The position numbers and the translations under genes were made by a program. This document shows, in pieces, positions 24,426 through 38,603 of a stretch of 64,000 nucleotides of DNA (the stretch's first letter is position 1; every line of letters starts with the position of its first letter). A model generated the notes under the pieces. It worked only from the letters and a program-made list of their open reading frames with translations. It was not told the DNA's origin and did not search any database. Source of the stretch: Berberis thunbergii (taxonomy: Eukaryota; Streptophyta; Magnoliopsida; Ranunculales; Berberidaceae); contig QNQO01002052.1 of NCBI GenBank assembly GCA_003290165.1, positions 1 to 64,000 on the forward strand, written 5' to 3'.

Positions 24426-27048
24426 AATCCATGGATTTTCGGATTTCACCCAAATTGGCCTCCAATTGAGCCTATACGTACAAATGAGTTTTCCTTTTTC
24501 GTTAATAACAAAAAAACTTGTTTGTTCAGTCAAACATATTCCATTACTCGTTATTATACTACCCGCAATTTTAGAAGTCAAACCGAGGTCATTTGGTCAC
24601 TCAAATCCTTGTATTCTCGGATTGCACCAAAATTGGTGTCAAATTTAGCCAACAATGTACAATTGAGTCAAACATGTTTATTTTGTCGTTATGATGGTAC
24701 CACATGAGGTTAGAAGTCAAACATAGTTTATTTGGTCAATCAAATATTTGTATTCTTGGATTGCCCCCAAATTGGCTTCCAATTGAGCATACAACGTACA
24801 AACAAGTTTTCTTTCTTCCTTAAGCACAATCGAACTTGTTTGTTGAGTCAATCATATTCCATTTGTCGTTATTATGGTACCACGCAAGGTTAGAAGTCAA
24901 ACAGAGGTCATTTTGTCACTCAAATATTTGTATTCTCTGATTCCACCCAAATTGGCCTCCAATTGAGCCTACAACGTAAAAACGAGTTTTCCTTCTTCGT
25001 TAAGCACTACTGAACTTGTTTGTTGAGTCAAACTTGATTCATTTGTCGTTAATATGGTACCATGCCAGATTAGAAGTCGAATAGAGTCCATTTGGTCCCT
25101 TAAATCATTGTATTCCTTTATTGCACCCAAATTGGCCTCCAATTGAGCCTACAACGTACAAAGAAGTTTTCCTTCTTCCTTAAGCACAACTGAATTTTTG
25201 TTGAGTTAAACATGTTCCATTTGTCTTTATTATGGTACCACGTGAGGTTATAAGTCAAACATAGGTCATTTGGTCACTCAAATACGTGTATTCTCTGGTT
25301 CCACCCAAATTGGCTTCCATTTGAGCCTACAACGTACAAACAAGTTTTCCTTCTTCGTTAAGCATAACCGAACTTGTTTGTTGAGTCAAACTTGTTTTAT
25401 TTGTCGTTATTATGGTACAATTCCCGGTTAGAAGTCAAAAGGAGGTCATTTGGTCACTCAAATCCTTGTATACTCGGATTGCACCAAAATTGGACTCCAA
25501 TTAAGCCTACAACGTACAAACGTCGAACTTTTTGTTGAGTCAAACATGTTCCATTTTTCGTTATTATGGTACCAAATGAGGTTTGAAATCCAACAGAGGT
25601 CATTTGGTCAGTCAAATACTTGTATTCCATGATTCCACCCAAATTGGCCTCAAATTGAGCCTACAACGTACAAACGAGTTTTACTTATTCGTTAAGCACT
25701 ACCGAACTTGTTTGTTGAGTCAAACATGTTTCATTTGTCATTATTATGGTACCACGCCTGGTTAGAAGTCGAACGGAGTCAATTTGGTCCCTTAAATCTT
25801 TGTATTCTCGCATTGCACCCAAATTGGCCTCCAATTCAGCCTCCAATGTACAAACGAGTTTTCCTTCTTCGTTAAGCATAACCGAACTTGTTTGTTGAGT
25901 CAAACTTGTTTTATTTGTCGTTATTATGGTACCATGCCCGGTTAGAAGTCAAAAGGAGGTCATTTGGTCACTCAAATCCTTGTATACTCGGATTGAACCA
26001 AAATTGGACTCCAATTAAGCCTACAACGTACAAACGTCGAACTTTTTGTTGAGTCAAAGATGTTCCATTTGTTGTTATTATGGTACCAAATGAGGTTTGA
26101 AATCCAACAGAGGTCATTTGGTCACTCAAATACTTGTATTCTCTGATTCCACCCAAATTGGCCTCAAATTGAGCCTACAACGTACAAACGAGTTTTACTT
26201 ATTCGTTAATCACTACCAAACTTGTTTGTTGAGTCAAACATGTTTCATTTGTCATTATTATGGTTCCACGCCTGGTTAGAAGTCGAACGGAGTCAATTTG
26301 GTCCCTTAAATCTTTGTATTCTCAGATTGCATCCAAATTGGCCTCCAATTCAACCTCCAACGTACAAACGAGTTTTCCTTGTTTGTCATGAACAACCAAA
26401 CTTGTTTGTTCAGTCAAACATGTTGCATTTGTCATTATTTTGGTACCTCAAGAGGTTCAAAGTCAAACGAAGGTCATTTTGGTCACTCAAATCCTTGTAT
26501 TCTCGGATTCCACCCAAATTGGCCTCCAATTGAGCCTACAATGTACAAATGAGTTTTCCATTATCATTGAGCACAAACAAACTTGTTTTTTAAGTCAAAC
26601 ATGTAACATTTGTCATAATTATGGTACCATGCAAGGTTAGAAGTCAATTAGAGGTAATTTGGCCACTCAAACACTTGTATTCTCTGATTCCACCCAAATT
26701 GGCCGCCAATTTAGCCTACAACGTACAAACGAGTTTTCCTTTTTCGTTAAGCACAACCGAACTTTTTAGTTGAGTCAACCATGTTCCATTTGTCGTTATT
26801 GTGGTACCTTATGATTTTATAAGTCAAATGGAGGTGATTTGGTCTCAATAATCCTTGTATTCTCGGATTCTACCCAAATTGGCCTCCAATGGAGCCTACA
26901 ATGTACAAACTAGTTTTCCTTATTCCTTAAGCACTACCGAACTTGTTTGTTGAGTCAAACATATTTCATTTGTCTTTATTATGGTAGCATGTCTTGTTAG
27001 AAGTCGAACGGAGTTAATTTGGTCACTTAAATCCTTGTATTCTCGGAT
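24299..27048. repeat. HOR unit 1 (15 monomers, 2750 bp)
   Basis: The longest unit. A 514-bp block of three monomers, including the short 151-bp one, is present twice in tandem, with first copies of the marker TGTATACTCGGATTG near 25467 and 25981. Without that duplication it would be close to the 12-monomer form. Confidence 0.85.
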
Positions 27049-27183
27049 GGTACCACTAGGTCATGGGTTTAAACACAGCTTGCGTCATCTTTATGGGTTC
27101 TTGGATCCTATAAAAACCCTGCTTGGCTTTCGAAAGAAAAAAAGAAAGAAAGAAAAATATAAAAACAAAAGAAGAAGAAAAAA
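27049..27183 (+). mobile_element. SINE copy 2
   Basis: It has identical 19-bp flanks AATCCTTGTATTCTCGGAT (27030-27048 and 27184-27202). Box B has decayed to GGGTTTAAACAC and is followed by CTTGCGTCATC. The tail is AAAGAAAGAAAGAAAA-like. Confidence 0.82.
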
Positions 27184-29334
27184 AATCCTTGTATTCTCGG
27201 ATTCCACCCAAATTGGCCTCGAACTGAGCCTGTACGTACAAATGAGTTTTCCTTTTTCGTTAAGCACAAAAAAGATTGTTGTTGAGACAAACATGTTTCA
27301 TTAATCGTTATTATACTACCACGCAATTTTAGAAGTCAGACCGAGGTCATTTGGTCGCTCAAATCCTTGTATTCTCGGATTGCAAAAAAATTGGTGTCAA
27401 ATTTAGCCTACAACGTACAATTGAGTTTTCCTTCTTTGTTAAGCACTACCAAACTTGTTTGTTGAGTTAAATATGTTAATTTTTTCGTTATTATGGTACC
27501 ACATGAAGTTAGAAGTCAAACATAGTCCATTTGGTCAATCAAATATTTGTATTCTCGGATTGCCCCCAAATTGGCTTCCAATTGAGCATACAACGTACAA
27601 ACGAGTTTTCTTTCTTCCTTAAGCACAATCGAACTTGTTTGTTGAGTCAATCATATTCCATTTGTCGTAATTATGGTACCACGCAAGGTTAGAAGTCAAA
27701 TAGAGGTCATTTTGTCACTCAAATATTTGTATTTTCTGATTCCACCCAAATTGGCCTCCAATTGAGCCTACAACGTAAAAACGAGTTTTCCTTCTTCGTT
27801 AAGCACTACCGAAATTGTTTGTTGAGTCAAACTTGTTTCATTTGTCGTTATTATGGTACCACGCCAGATTAAAAGTCGAATGGGTCCATTTTGGTCCCTT
27901 AAATCATTGTATTCACGTATTGCACCCAAATTGGCCTCCAATTGAGCCTACAACGTACAAAGAAGTTTTCCTTCTTCCTTAAGCACAACCGAATTTTTGT
28001 TGAGTTAAACATGTTCCATTTGTCTTTATTATGGTACCACGCGAGGTTAGAAGTCAAACATAGGTCATTTGGTCACTCAAATACGTGTATTCTCTGATTC
28101 CACCCAAATTGGCTTCCATTTGAGCCTACAACGTACAAACGTGTTTTCCTTCTTCGTTAAGCATAACCGAACTTGTTTGTTGAGTCAAACTTGTTTTATT
28201 TGTCGTTATTATGGTACCATTCCCGGTTAGAAGTCAAAAGGAGGTCATTTGGTCACTCAAATCCTTGTATACTCGGATTGCACCAAAATTGGACTCCAAT
28301 TAAGCCTACAACGTACAAACGTCGAACTTTTTGTTGAGTCAAACATGTTCCATTTGTCGTTATTATGGTACCAAATGAGGTTTGAAATCCAACAGAGGTC
28401 ATTTGGTCAGTCAAATACTTGTATTCCATGATTCCACCCAAATTGGCCTCAAATTGAGCCTACAACGTACAAACGAGTTTTACTTATTCGTTAAGCACTA
28501 CCGAACTTGTTTGTTGAGTCAAACATGTTTCATTTGTCATTATTATGGTACCCACGCCTGGATAGAAGTCGAACGGAGTCAATTTGGTCCCTTAAATCTT
28601 TGTATTCTCGCATTGCACCCAAATTGGCCTCCAATTCAGCCTCCAATGTACAAACGAGTTTTCCTTGTTTGTCGAGAACAACCAAACTTGTTTGTTCAGT
28701 CAAACATGTTGCATTTGTCATTATTTTGGTACCTGAAGAGGTTCAAAGTCAAACGAAGGTCATTTTAGTCACTCAAATCCTTGTATTCTCGGATTCCACC
28801 CAAATTGGCCTCCAATTGAGCCTACAATGTACAAATGAGTTTTCCATTATCGTTGAGCACAAACAAACTTGTTTGTTAAGTCAAACATGTAACATTTATC
28901 ATAATTATGGTACCATGCAAGGTTAGAAGTCAATTAGAGGAAATTTGGCCACTCAAACACTTGTATTCTCTGATTCCACCCAAATTGGCCTCAAATTTAG
29001 CCTACAACGTACAAACGAGTTTTCCTTTTTCGTTAAGCACAACCGAACTTTTAAGTTGAGCCAACCATGTTCCATTTGTCGTTATTGTGGTACCTTATGA
29101 TTTTATAAGTCAAATGGAGGTCATTTGGTCTCTCAAATCCTTGTATTCTCGGATTCTACCCAAATTGGCCTCTAATGGAGCCTACAATGTACAAACTAGT
29201 TTTCCTTATTCGTTAAGCACTACCGAACTTGTTTGTTGAGTCAAACATATTTCATTTGTCTTTATTATGGTACCATGTCTTGTTAGAAGTCGAACGGAGT
29301 TAATTTGGTCACTTAAATCCTTGTATTCTCTGAT
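27049..29334. repeat. HOR unit 2 (12 monomers, 2286 bp)
   Basis: The standard 12-monomer form. It contains the variants GAGACAAACATG after the SINE and TGCAAAAAAATTGG, shared with units 5 to 8. Confidence 0.85.
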
Positions 29335-29468
29335 GGTACCACTAGGTCATGGGTTTAAACACAGCTTGCGTCATCTTTATGGGTTCTTGGATCCAATAAA
29401 AACCCTGCTTGGCTTTCTAAAGAAAAAAAAGAAAGAAATAAAAATATAAAAACAAATGAAGAAAAAAA
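29335..29468 (+). mobile_element. SINE copy 3
   Basis: The left duplication is AATCCTTGTATTCTCTGAT, one mismatch from the right one at 29469. It has the decayed box B and CTTGCGTCATC, as in copy 2. Confidence 0.82.
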
Positions 29469-31438
29469 AATCCTTGTATTCTCGGATTCCACCCAAATTG
29501 GCCTCGAACTGAGCCTGTACGTACAAATGAGTTTTCCTTTTTCGTTAAGCATAAAAAAGCTTATTGTTGAGTCAAACACGTTTCATTACTCGTTATTATA
29601 CTACCACGCAATTTTAGAAGTCAGACCGAGGTCATTTGGTCGCTCAAATCCTTGTATTCTCGGATTGCAACAAAATTGGTGTCAAATTTAGCCTACAACG
29701 TACAATTGAGTTTTACTTCTTTGTTAAGCACTACCAAACTTGTTTGTTGAGTTAAATATGTTAATTTTGTCGTTATTATGGTACCACATGAAGTTAGAAG
29801 TCAAACATAGTCCATTTGGTCAATCAAATATTTGTATTCTCGGATTGCACCCAAATTGGCCTCCAATTGAGCATACAACGTAGAAACGAGTTTTCCTTTT
29901 TCGTTAAGCACTACCGAACTTGTTTGTTGTGTCAAACATGTTTCATTTGTCGTTATTATGTTACCAGGCCAGGTTATAAGTTGAACGGAGTCCATTTGGT
30001 TCCTTAAATCTTTCTATTATCGGATTGCACCCAAATTGGCCTCCAATTGAGCCTACAACGTACAAAGAAGTTTTCCTTCTTCCTTAAGTAGAACCGGATT
30101 TTCCTTGAGTTAAACATGTTCCATTTGTCGTTATTATGGTACCACGCTAGGTCAGAAGTCAAACATAGGTCATTTGGTCACTCAAATACGTGTATTATCT
30201 GATTCCACCCAAATTGGCTTCCATTTGAGCCTCTAACGTACAAACGAGTTTTCCTTCTTCGTTAAGCATAACCGAACTTGTTTGTTGAGTCAAACTTGTT
30301 TTATTTGTCATTATTATGGTACCATGCCCGGTTAGAAGTCAAAAGGAGGTCATTTGGTCACTCAAATCCTTGTATACTCGGATTGAACCAAAATTGGACT
30401 CCAATTAAGCCTACAACGTACAAACGTCGAACTTTTTGTTGAGTCAAAGATGTTCCATTTGTTGTTATTATGGTACCAAATGAGGTTTGAAATCCAACAG
30501 AGGTCATTTGGTCACTCAAATACTTGTATTCTCTGATTCCACTCAAATTGGCCTCAAATTGAGCCTACAACGTACAAACGAGTTTTACTTATTCGTTAAG
30601 CACTACCGAACTTGTTTGTTGAGTCAAACATGTTTCATTTGTCATTATTATGGTTCCACGCCTGGTTAGAAGTCGAACGGAGTCAATTTGGTCACTTAAA
30701 TCTTTGTATTCTCAGATTGCATCCAAATTGGCCTCCAATTCAGCCTCCAACGTACAAACGAGTTTTCCTTGTTTGTCGAGAACAACCAAACTTGTTTGTT
30801 CAGTCAAACATGTTGCATTTGTCATTATTTTGGTACCTCAAGAGGTTCAAAGTCAAACGAAGGTCATTTTGGTCACTCAAATCCTTGTATTCTCGGATTC
30901 CACCCAAATTGGCCTCCAATTGAGCCTACAATGTACAAATGAGTTTTCCATTATCATTGAGCACAAACAAACTTGTTTTTTAAGTCAAACATGTAACATT
31001 TGTCATAATTATGGTACCACACAAGGTTAGAAGTCAATCAGAGGTAATTTGGCCACTCAAATACTTGTATTCTCCGATTCCACCCAAATTGGGCTCCAAT
31101 TTAGCCTACAACGTACAAACGAGTTTTCCTTTTTCGTTAAGCACCACCGAACTTTTTAGTTGAGCCAACCATGTTCCATTTGTCGTTATTGCGGTACCTT
31201 ATGATTTTATAAGTCAAATGGAGGTCATTTGGTCTCTCAAATCCTTGTATTCTCGGATTCTACCCAAATTGGCCTCCAATGGAGCCTACAATGTACAAAC
31301 TAGTTTTCCTTATTCGTTAAGCACTTTCGAACTTGTTTGTTCAGTCAAACATATTTCATTTGTCTTTATTATGGTACCACGCCTGGTTAGAAGTCGAACG
31401 GAGTTAATTTGGTCACTTAAATCCTTGTATTCTCGGAT
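29335..31438. repeat. HOR unit 3 (11 monomers, 2104 bp)
   Basis: One monomer shorter than its neighbours. Near 29870-29910 the unit passes from the GCATACAACGTA monomer directly into the CACTACCGAACTTG monomer, so about 180 bp are missing. Confidence 0.8.
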
Positions 31439-31581
31439 GGTACCACTAGGTCATGGGTTTAAAATCTGCTTGCGACATCTATATGGGTTCTTGGATCCTA
31501 TAAAAACCCTGCTTGGCTTGCAAAACAAAAAAAAGAAAGAAAGAAAATATAAAAACAAAAGAAGAAAAAAAAAGAAAAAAA
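31439..31581 (+). mobile_element. SINE copy 4, TCTGC variant
   Basis: The target duplications are identical (31420-31438 and from 31582). GGGTTTAAAATCTGCTTGCG differs from most copies and resembles copy 10. The tail has two A runs separated by one G. Confidence 0.82.
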
Positions 31582-33910
31582 AATCCTTGTATTCTCGGAT
31601 TCCACCCAAATTGGCCTCGAACTGGGCCTGTACGTACAAATGAGTTTACCTTTTTCGTTAAGCACAAAATGGCTTGTTGTTGAGTCAAACATGTTTCATT
31701 ACTCGTTATTATACTACCACGCAATTTTAGAAGTCAGACCGAGGTCAATTGGTGGCTCAAATCCTTGTATTCTCGGATTGCAACAAAATTGGTGTCAAAT
31801 TTAGCCTAGAACGTACAATTGAGTTTTCCTTCTTTGTTAAGCACTACCAAACTTGTTTGTCGAGTTAAATATGTTTATTTTGTCGTTATTATGGTACCAC
31901 ATGAAGTTAGAAGTCAAACATAGTCCATTTGGTCAATCAAATATTTGTATTCTCGGATTGCACCCAAATTGGCCTTCAATTGAGCATACAACGTACAAAC
32001 GAGTTTTCTTTCTTCGTTAAGCACAACTGAACTTGTTTGTTGAGTCAATCATATTCAGTTTGTCATAATTATAGTACCACATGAGGTTAGAAGTCAAACA
32101 GCGGTCATTTCGCCACTCAAATTCTTGTATTCTCGGATTCCACCCAAATTGGCCTTCATTGAGCATACAACGTACAAACGAGTTTTCTTTCTTTGTTAAG
32201 CACAACTGAACTTGTTTGTTGAGTGAATCATATTCATTTTGTCATAATTATGGTACCACATGAGGTTAGAAGTCAAACAGAGGTCATTTCGCCACTCATA
32301 TTCTTGCATTCTCCGATTCCACCCAAATTAGCCTTCAATTGAGCCTACAACGTACAAACGAGTTTTCCTTCTTCGTTAAGCACTACCGAACTTGTTTGTT
32401 GAGTCAAACATGTTTCATTTGTCATTATTATGGTACCAGGCTAGGTTATAAGTTGAACGGAGTCCATTTGGTTCCTTAAATCTTTCTATTCTCGGATTGC
32501 ACCCAAATTGGCCTCCAATTGAGCCTACAACGTACAAACAAGTTTTCCTTCTTCCTTAAGCAGAACCGGATTTTTGTTGAGTTAAACATGTTCCATTTGT
32601 CGTTATTATGGTACCACGCGAGGTTAGAAGTCAAACATAGGTCATTTGGTCACTCAAATACGTGTATTATCTGATTCCACCCAAATAGGCTTCCATTTGA
32701 GCCTACAACGTACAAACGAGTTTTCCTTCTTCGTTAAGCATAACCGAACTTGTTTGTTGAGTCAAACTTGTTTTATTTGTCGTTATTATGGTACCATGCC
32801 CGGTTAGAAGTCAAAAGGAGGTCATTTGGTCACTCAAATCCTTGTATACTCGGATTGAACCAAAATTGGACTCCAATTAAGCCTACAACGTACAAACGTC
32901 GAACTTTTTGTTGAGTCAAAGATGTTCCATTTGTTGTTATTATGGTACCAAATGAGGTTTGAAATCCAACAGAGGTCATTTGGTCACTCAAATACTTGTA
33001 TTCTCTGATTCCACCCAAATTGGCCTCAAATTGAGCCTACAACGTACAAACGAGTTTTACTTATTCGTTAAGCACTACCGAACTTGTTTGTTGAGTCAAA
33101 CATGTTTCATTTGTCATTATTATTGTTCCACGCCTGGTTAGAAGTCGAACAGAGTCAATTTGGTCCCTTAAATCTTTGTATTCTCGGATTGCACCCAAAT
33201 TGGCCTCTAATTCAGCCTCCAACGTACAAACGAGTTTTCCTTGTTTGTCGAGAACAACCAAACTTGTTTGTTCAGTCAAACATGTTGCATTTGTCATTAT
33301 TTTGGTACCTCAAGAGGTTATAAGTCAAACGAAGGTCATTTTGGTCACTCAAATCCTTGTATTCGCGGATTCCACCCAAATTGGTCTCCAATTGAGCCTA
33401 CAATGTACAAATGCGTTTTCCATTATCGTTGAGCACAAACAAACTTGTTTGTTAAGTCAAACATGTAACATTTGTCATAATTATGGTACCATGCAAGGTT
33501 AGAAGTCAATTAGAGGTAATTTGACCACTCAAACACTTGTATTCTCTGATTCCACCCAAATTGGCCTCCAATTTAGCCTACAACGTACAAACGAGTTTTC
33601 CTTTTTCGTTAAGCACAACCGAACTTTTTAGTTGAGCCAACCATGTTCCATTTGTCGTTATTGTGGTACCTTATGATTTTATAAGTCAAATGGAGGTCAT
33701 TTGGTCTTTCAAATCCTTGTACTCTCGGATTCTACCCAAATTGGCCTCCAATGGAGCCTACAATGTACAAACTAGTTTTCCTTATTCGTTAAGCACTATC
33801 GAACTTGTTTGTTGAGTCAAACATATTTCATTTGTCTTTATTATGGTACCATGTCTTGTTAGAAGTCGAACGGAGTTAATTTGGTCACATAAATCCTTGT
33901 ATTCTCGGAT
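31439..33910. repeat. HOR unit 4 (13 monomers, 2472 bp)
   Basis: An extra monomer arose by duplication at about 31960-32320, where two consecutive monomers both carry GCATACAACGTAC and ATATTCA-type variants. The extra monomer sits at a different place from the one in units 12 to 17. Confidence 0.82.
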
Positions 33911-34043
33911 GGTATCACTAGGTCATGGGTTTAAACACATCTTGCGTCACCTTTATGGGTTCTTGGATCCTATAAAAACCCTGCTTGGCTTTCGAAAGAA
34001 AAAAAGAAAGAAAGAAAAATATAAAAACAAAAGAAGAAAAAAA
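33911..34043 (+). mobile_element. SINE copy 5
   Basis: It begins GGTATCACTAGG instead of GGTACCACTAGG and continues CTTGCGTCACC. The target duplications match (33892-33910 and from 34044). Confidence 0.82.
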
Positions 34044-36192
34044 AATCCTTGTATTCTCGGATTCCACCCAAATTGGCCTCGAACTGAGCCTGTACGTACA
34101 AATGAGTTTTCCTTTTTCGTTAAGCACAAAAAAGATTGTTGTTGAGACAAACATGTTTCATTAATCGTTATTATACTACCACGCAATTTTAGAAGTCAGA
34201 CCGAGGTCATTTGGTCGCTCAAATCCTTGTATTCTCGGATTGCAAAAAAATTGGTGTCAAATTTAGCCTACAACGTACAATTGAGTTTTCCTTCTTTGTT
34301 AAGCACTACCAAACTTGTTTGTTGAGTTAAATATGTTAATTTTTTCGTTATTATGGTACCACATGAAGTTAGAAGTCAAACATAGTCCATTGGTCAATCA
34401 AATATTTGTATTCTCGGATTGCACCCAAATTGGCCTCCAATTGTGCATACAACGTACAAACGAGTTTTCTTTCTTTGTTAGGCACAACTGAACTTGTTTG
34501 TTGAGTGAATCATATTCAGTTTGTCATAATTATGGTACCACATGAGGTTAGAAGTCAAACAGAGGTCATTTCGCCACTCATATTCTTGTATTCTCCGATT
34601 CCACCCAAATTAGCCTTCAATTGAGCCTACAACGTACAAACGAGTTTTCCTTCTTCGTTAAGCACTACCGAACTTGTTTGTTGAGTCAAACATGTTTCAT
34701 TTGTCGTTATTATGGTACCAGGCTAGGTTATAAATTGAACGGAGTCCATTTGGTTCCTTAAATATTTCTATTCTCGGATTGCACCCAAATTGGCCTCCAA
34801 TTGAGCCTACAACGTACAAAGAAGTTTTCCTTCGTCCTTAAGTAGAAACCGAATTTTTGTTGAGTTAAACATGTTCCATTTGTCGTTATTATGGTACCAC
34901 GCGAGGTTAGAAGTCAACATAGGTCATTTGGTCACTCAAATACGTGTATTATCTGATTCCACCCCAAATTGGCATCCATTTGAGCCTACAACGTACAAAC
35001 GAGTTTTCCTTCTTCGTTAAGCATAACCGAACTTGTTTGTTGAGTCAAACTTGTTTTATTTGTCGTTATTTATGGTACCATGCCCGGTTAGAAGTCAAAA
35101 GGAGGTCATTTGGTCACTCAAATCCTTGTATACTCGGATTGAACCAAAATTGGACTCCAATTAAGCCTACAACGTACAAACGTCGAACTTTTTGTTGAGT
35201 CAAAGATGTTCCATTTGTTGTTATTATGGTACCAAATGAGGTTTGAAATCCAACAGAGGTCATTTGGTCACTCAAATACTTGTATTCTCTGATTCCACCC
35301 AAATTGGCCTCAAATTGAGCCTACAACGTACAAACGAGTTTTACTTATTCGTTAAGCACTACCGAACTTGTTTTGTTGAGTCAAACATGCTTCATTTTTA
35401 TTATTATGGTTCCACGCCTGGTTAGAAGTCGAACGGAGTCAATTTGGTCCCTTAAATCTTTGTATCTCGAATTGCACCCAAATTGGCCTCCAATTCAGCC
35501 TCCAACGTACAAACGAGTTTCCTTGTTTGTCGAGAACAACCAAACTTGTTTGTTCAGTCAAACATGTTGCATTTGTCATTATTTTGGTACCTCAAGAGGT
35601 TATAAGTCAAACGATGGTCATTTTGGTCACTCAAATCCTTGTATTCTCGGATTCCACCCAAATTGGCCTCCAATTGAGCCTAAAATGTACAAATGAGTTT
35701 TCCATTATCGTTGAGCACAAACAAACTAGTTTGTTAAGTCAAACATGTAACATTTGTCATAATTATGGTACCATGCAAGGTTAGAAGTCAATTAGAGGTA
35801 ATTTGGCCACTCAAACACTTGTATTATCTGATTCCACCCAAATTGGGCTCCAATTTAGCCTACAACGTACAAACGAGTTTTCCTTTTTCGTTAAGCACAA
35901 CCGAACTTTTTAGTTGAGCCAACCATGTTCCATTTGTCGTTATTGTGGTACCTTATGATTTTATAAGTCAAATGGAGGTCATTTGGTCTCTCAAATCCTT
36001 GTATTCTCGGATTCTACCCAAATTGGCCTCCAATGGAGCCTACAATGTACAAACTAGTTTTCCTTATTCGTTAAGCACTATCGAACTTGTTTGTTGAGTC
36101 AAACATATTTCGTTTGTCTTTATTATGGTACCATGTCTTGTTAGAAGTCGAACGGAGTTAATTTGGTCACTTAAATCCTTGTATTCTCGGAT
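33911..36192. repeat. HOR unit 5 (12 monomers, 2282 bp)
   Basis: A 12-monomer form with GAGACAAACATG and ATTGTGCATACAACG variants, closest to units 6 to 8. Confidence 0.85.
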
Positions 36193-36327
36193 GGTACCAG
36201 TAGGTCATGGGTTTAAACACAGCTTGCGTCACCTTTAGGGGTTCTTGGATCCTATAAAAACCCTGCTTGGCTTTTCGAAATAAAAAAAGAAAGAAAGAAA
36301 AATATAAAAACAAAAGAAGAAAAAAAA
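36193..36327 (+). mobile_element. SINE copy 6
   Basis: It starts GGTACCAGTAGG and has CTTGCGTCACC; copy 8 shares the CAGTAGG variant. The target duplications match (36174-36192 and from 36328). Confidence 0.82.
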
Positions 36328-38472
36328 AATCCTTGTATTCTCGGATTCCACCCAAATTGGCCTCGAACTGAGCCTGTACGTACAAATGAGTTTTCCTTTT
36401 TCGTTAAGCACAAAAAAGCTTGTTGTTGAGACAAACATGTTCATTAATCGTTATTATACTACCACGCAATTTTAGAAGTCAGACCGAGGTCATTTGGTCG
36501 CTCAAATCTTGTATTCTCGGATTGCAAAAAAATTGGTGTCAAATTTAGCCTACAACGTACAATTGAGTTTTCCTTCTTTGTTAAGCACTACCAAACTTGT
36601 TTGTTGAGTTAAATATGTTAATTTTTTCGTTATTATGGTACCACATGAAGTTAGAAGTCAAACATAGTCCATTTGGTCAATCAAATATTTGTATTCTCGG
36701 ATTGCACCCAAATTGGCCTCCAATTGTGCATACAACGTACAAACGAGTTTTCTTTCTTTGTTAAGCACAACTGAACTTGTTTGTTGAGTGAATCATATTC
36801 AGTTTGTCATAATTATGGTACCACATGAGGTTAGAAGTCAAACAGAGGTCATTTCGCCACTCATATTCTTGTATTCTCCGATTCCACCCAAATTAGCCTT
36901 CAATTGAGCCTACAACGTACAAACGAGTTTTTCCTTCTTCGTTAAGCACTACCGAACTTGTTTGTTGATTCAAACATGTTTCATTTGTCGTTATTATGGT
37001 ACCAGGCTAGGTTATAAGTTGAACGGAGTCCATTTGGTTCCTTAAATATTTCTATTCTCGGATTGCACCCAAATTGGCCTCCAATTGAGCCTACAACGTA
37101 CAAAGAAGTTTTCCTTCTTCCTTAAGTAGAACCGAATTTTTGTTGAGTTCAACATGTTCATTTGTCGTTATTATGGTACCACGCGAGGTTAGAAGTCAAA
37201 CATAGGTCATTTGGTCACTCAAATACGTGTATTATCTGATTCCACCCAAATTGGCTTCCATTTGAGCCTACAACGTACAACGAGTTTTCCTTCTTCGTTA
37301 AGCATAACCGATCTTGTTTGTTGAGTCAAACTTGTTTTATTTGTCGTTATTATGGTACCATGCCCGGTTAGAAGTCAAAAGGAGGTCATTTGGTCACTCA
37401 AATCCTTGTATACTCGGATTGAACCAAATTGGACTCCAATTAAGCCTACAACGTACAAACGTCGAACTTTTTGTTGAGTCAAAGATGTCCATTTGTTGTT
37501 ATTATGGTACCAAAATGAGGTTTGAAATCCAACAGAGGTCATTTGGTCACTCAAATACTTGTATTATCTGATTCCACCCAAATTGGCCTCAAATTGAGCC
37601 TACAACGTACAAACGAGTTTTACTTATTCGTTAAGCACTACCGAACTTGTTTGTTGAGTCAAACATGCTTCATTTGTCATTATTATGGTTCCACGCCTGG
37701 TTAGAAGTCGAACGGAGTCAATTTGGTCCCTTAAATCTTTGTATTCTCGAATTGCACCCAAATTGGCCTCCAATTCAGCCTCCAACGTACAAACGAGTTT
37801 TCCTTGTTTGTCGAGAACAACCAAACTTGTTTGTTCAGTCAAACATGTTGCATTTGTCATTATTTTTGGTACCTCAAGAGGTTATAAGTCAACGATGGTC
37901 ATTTTGGTCACTCAAATCCTTGTATTCTCGGATTCCACCCAAATTGGCCTCCAATTGAGCCTAAAATGTACAAATGAGTTTTCCATTATCGTTGAGCACA
38001 AAAAAACTGGTTTGTTAAGTCAAACATGTAACATTTGTCATAATTATGGTACCATGCAAGGTTAGAAGTCAATTAGAGGTAATTTGGCCACTCAAACACT
38101 TGTATTCTCTGATTCCACCCAAATTGGGCTCCAATTAGCCTACAACGTACAAACGAGTTTTCCTTTTTCGTTAAGCACAACCGAACTTTTTAGTTGAGCC
38201 AACCATGTTCCATTTGTCGTTATTGTGGTACCTTATGATTTTATAAGTCAAATGGAGGTCATTTGGTCTCTCAAATCCTTGTATTCTCGGATTCTACCCA
38301 AATGGCCTCCAATGGAGCCTACAATGTACAAACTAGTTTTCCTTTATTCGTTAAGCACTATCGAACTTGTTTGTTGAGTCAAACATATTTCATTTGTCTT
38401 TATTATGGTACCATGTCTTGTTAGAAGTCGAACGGAGTTAATTTGGTCACTTAAATCCTTGTATTCTCGGAT
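36193..38472. repeat. HOR unit 6 (12 monomers, 2280 bp)
   Basis: A near relative of units 5 and 7. Single-base indels begin to appear in this unit, for example CATGTTCATTAATCG and CTCAAATCTTGTATTC near 36436-36515. Confidence 0.85.
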
Positions 38473-38603
38473 GGTACCACTAGGTCATGGTTTAAACACA
38501 GCTTGCGTCACCTTTATGGGTTCTTGGATCCTATAAAACCCTGCTTGGCTTTCAAAAGAAAAAAAGAAAGAAAGAAAAATATAAAAACAAAAGAAGAAAA
38601 AAA
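38473..38603 (+). mobile_element. SINE copy 7
   Basis: CTTGCGTCACC form. It lacks one G in the GGTCATGGGTTT run and one A in CTATAAAACC. Right target duplication from 38604. Confidence 0.8.

Noticed and set aside
27150..27183. The GAAA-rich tract as an independent microsatellite locus.
   Set aside because: It is the 3' tail of the SINE in every unit, directly followed by the target-site duplication.
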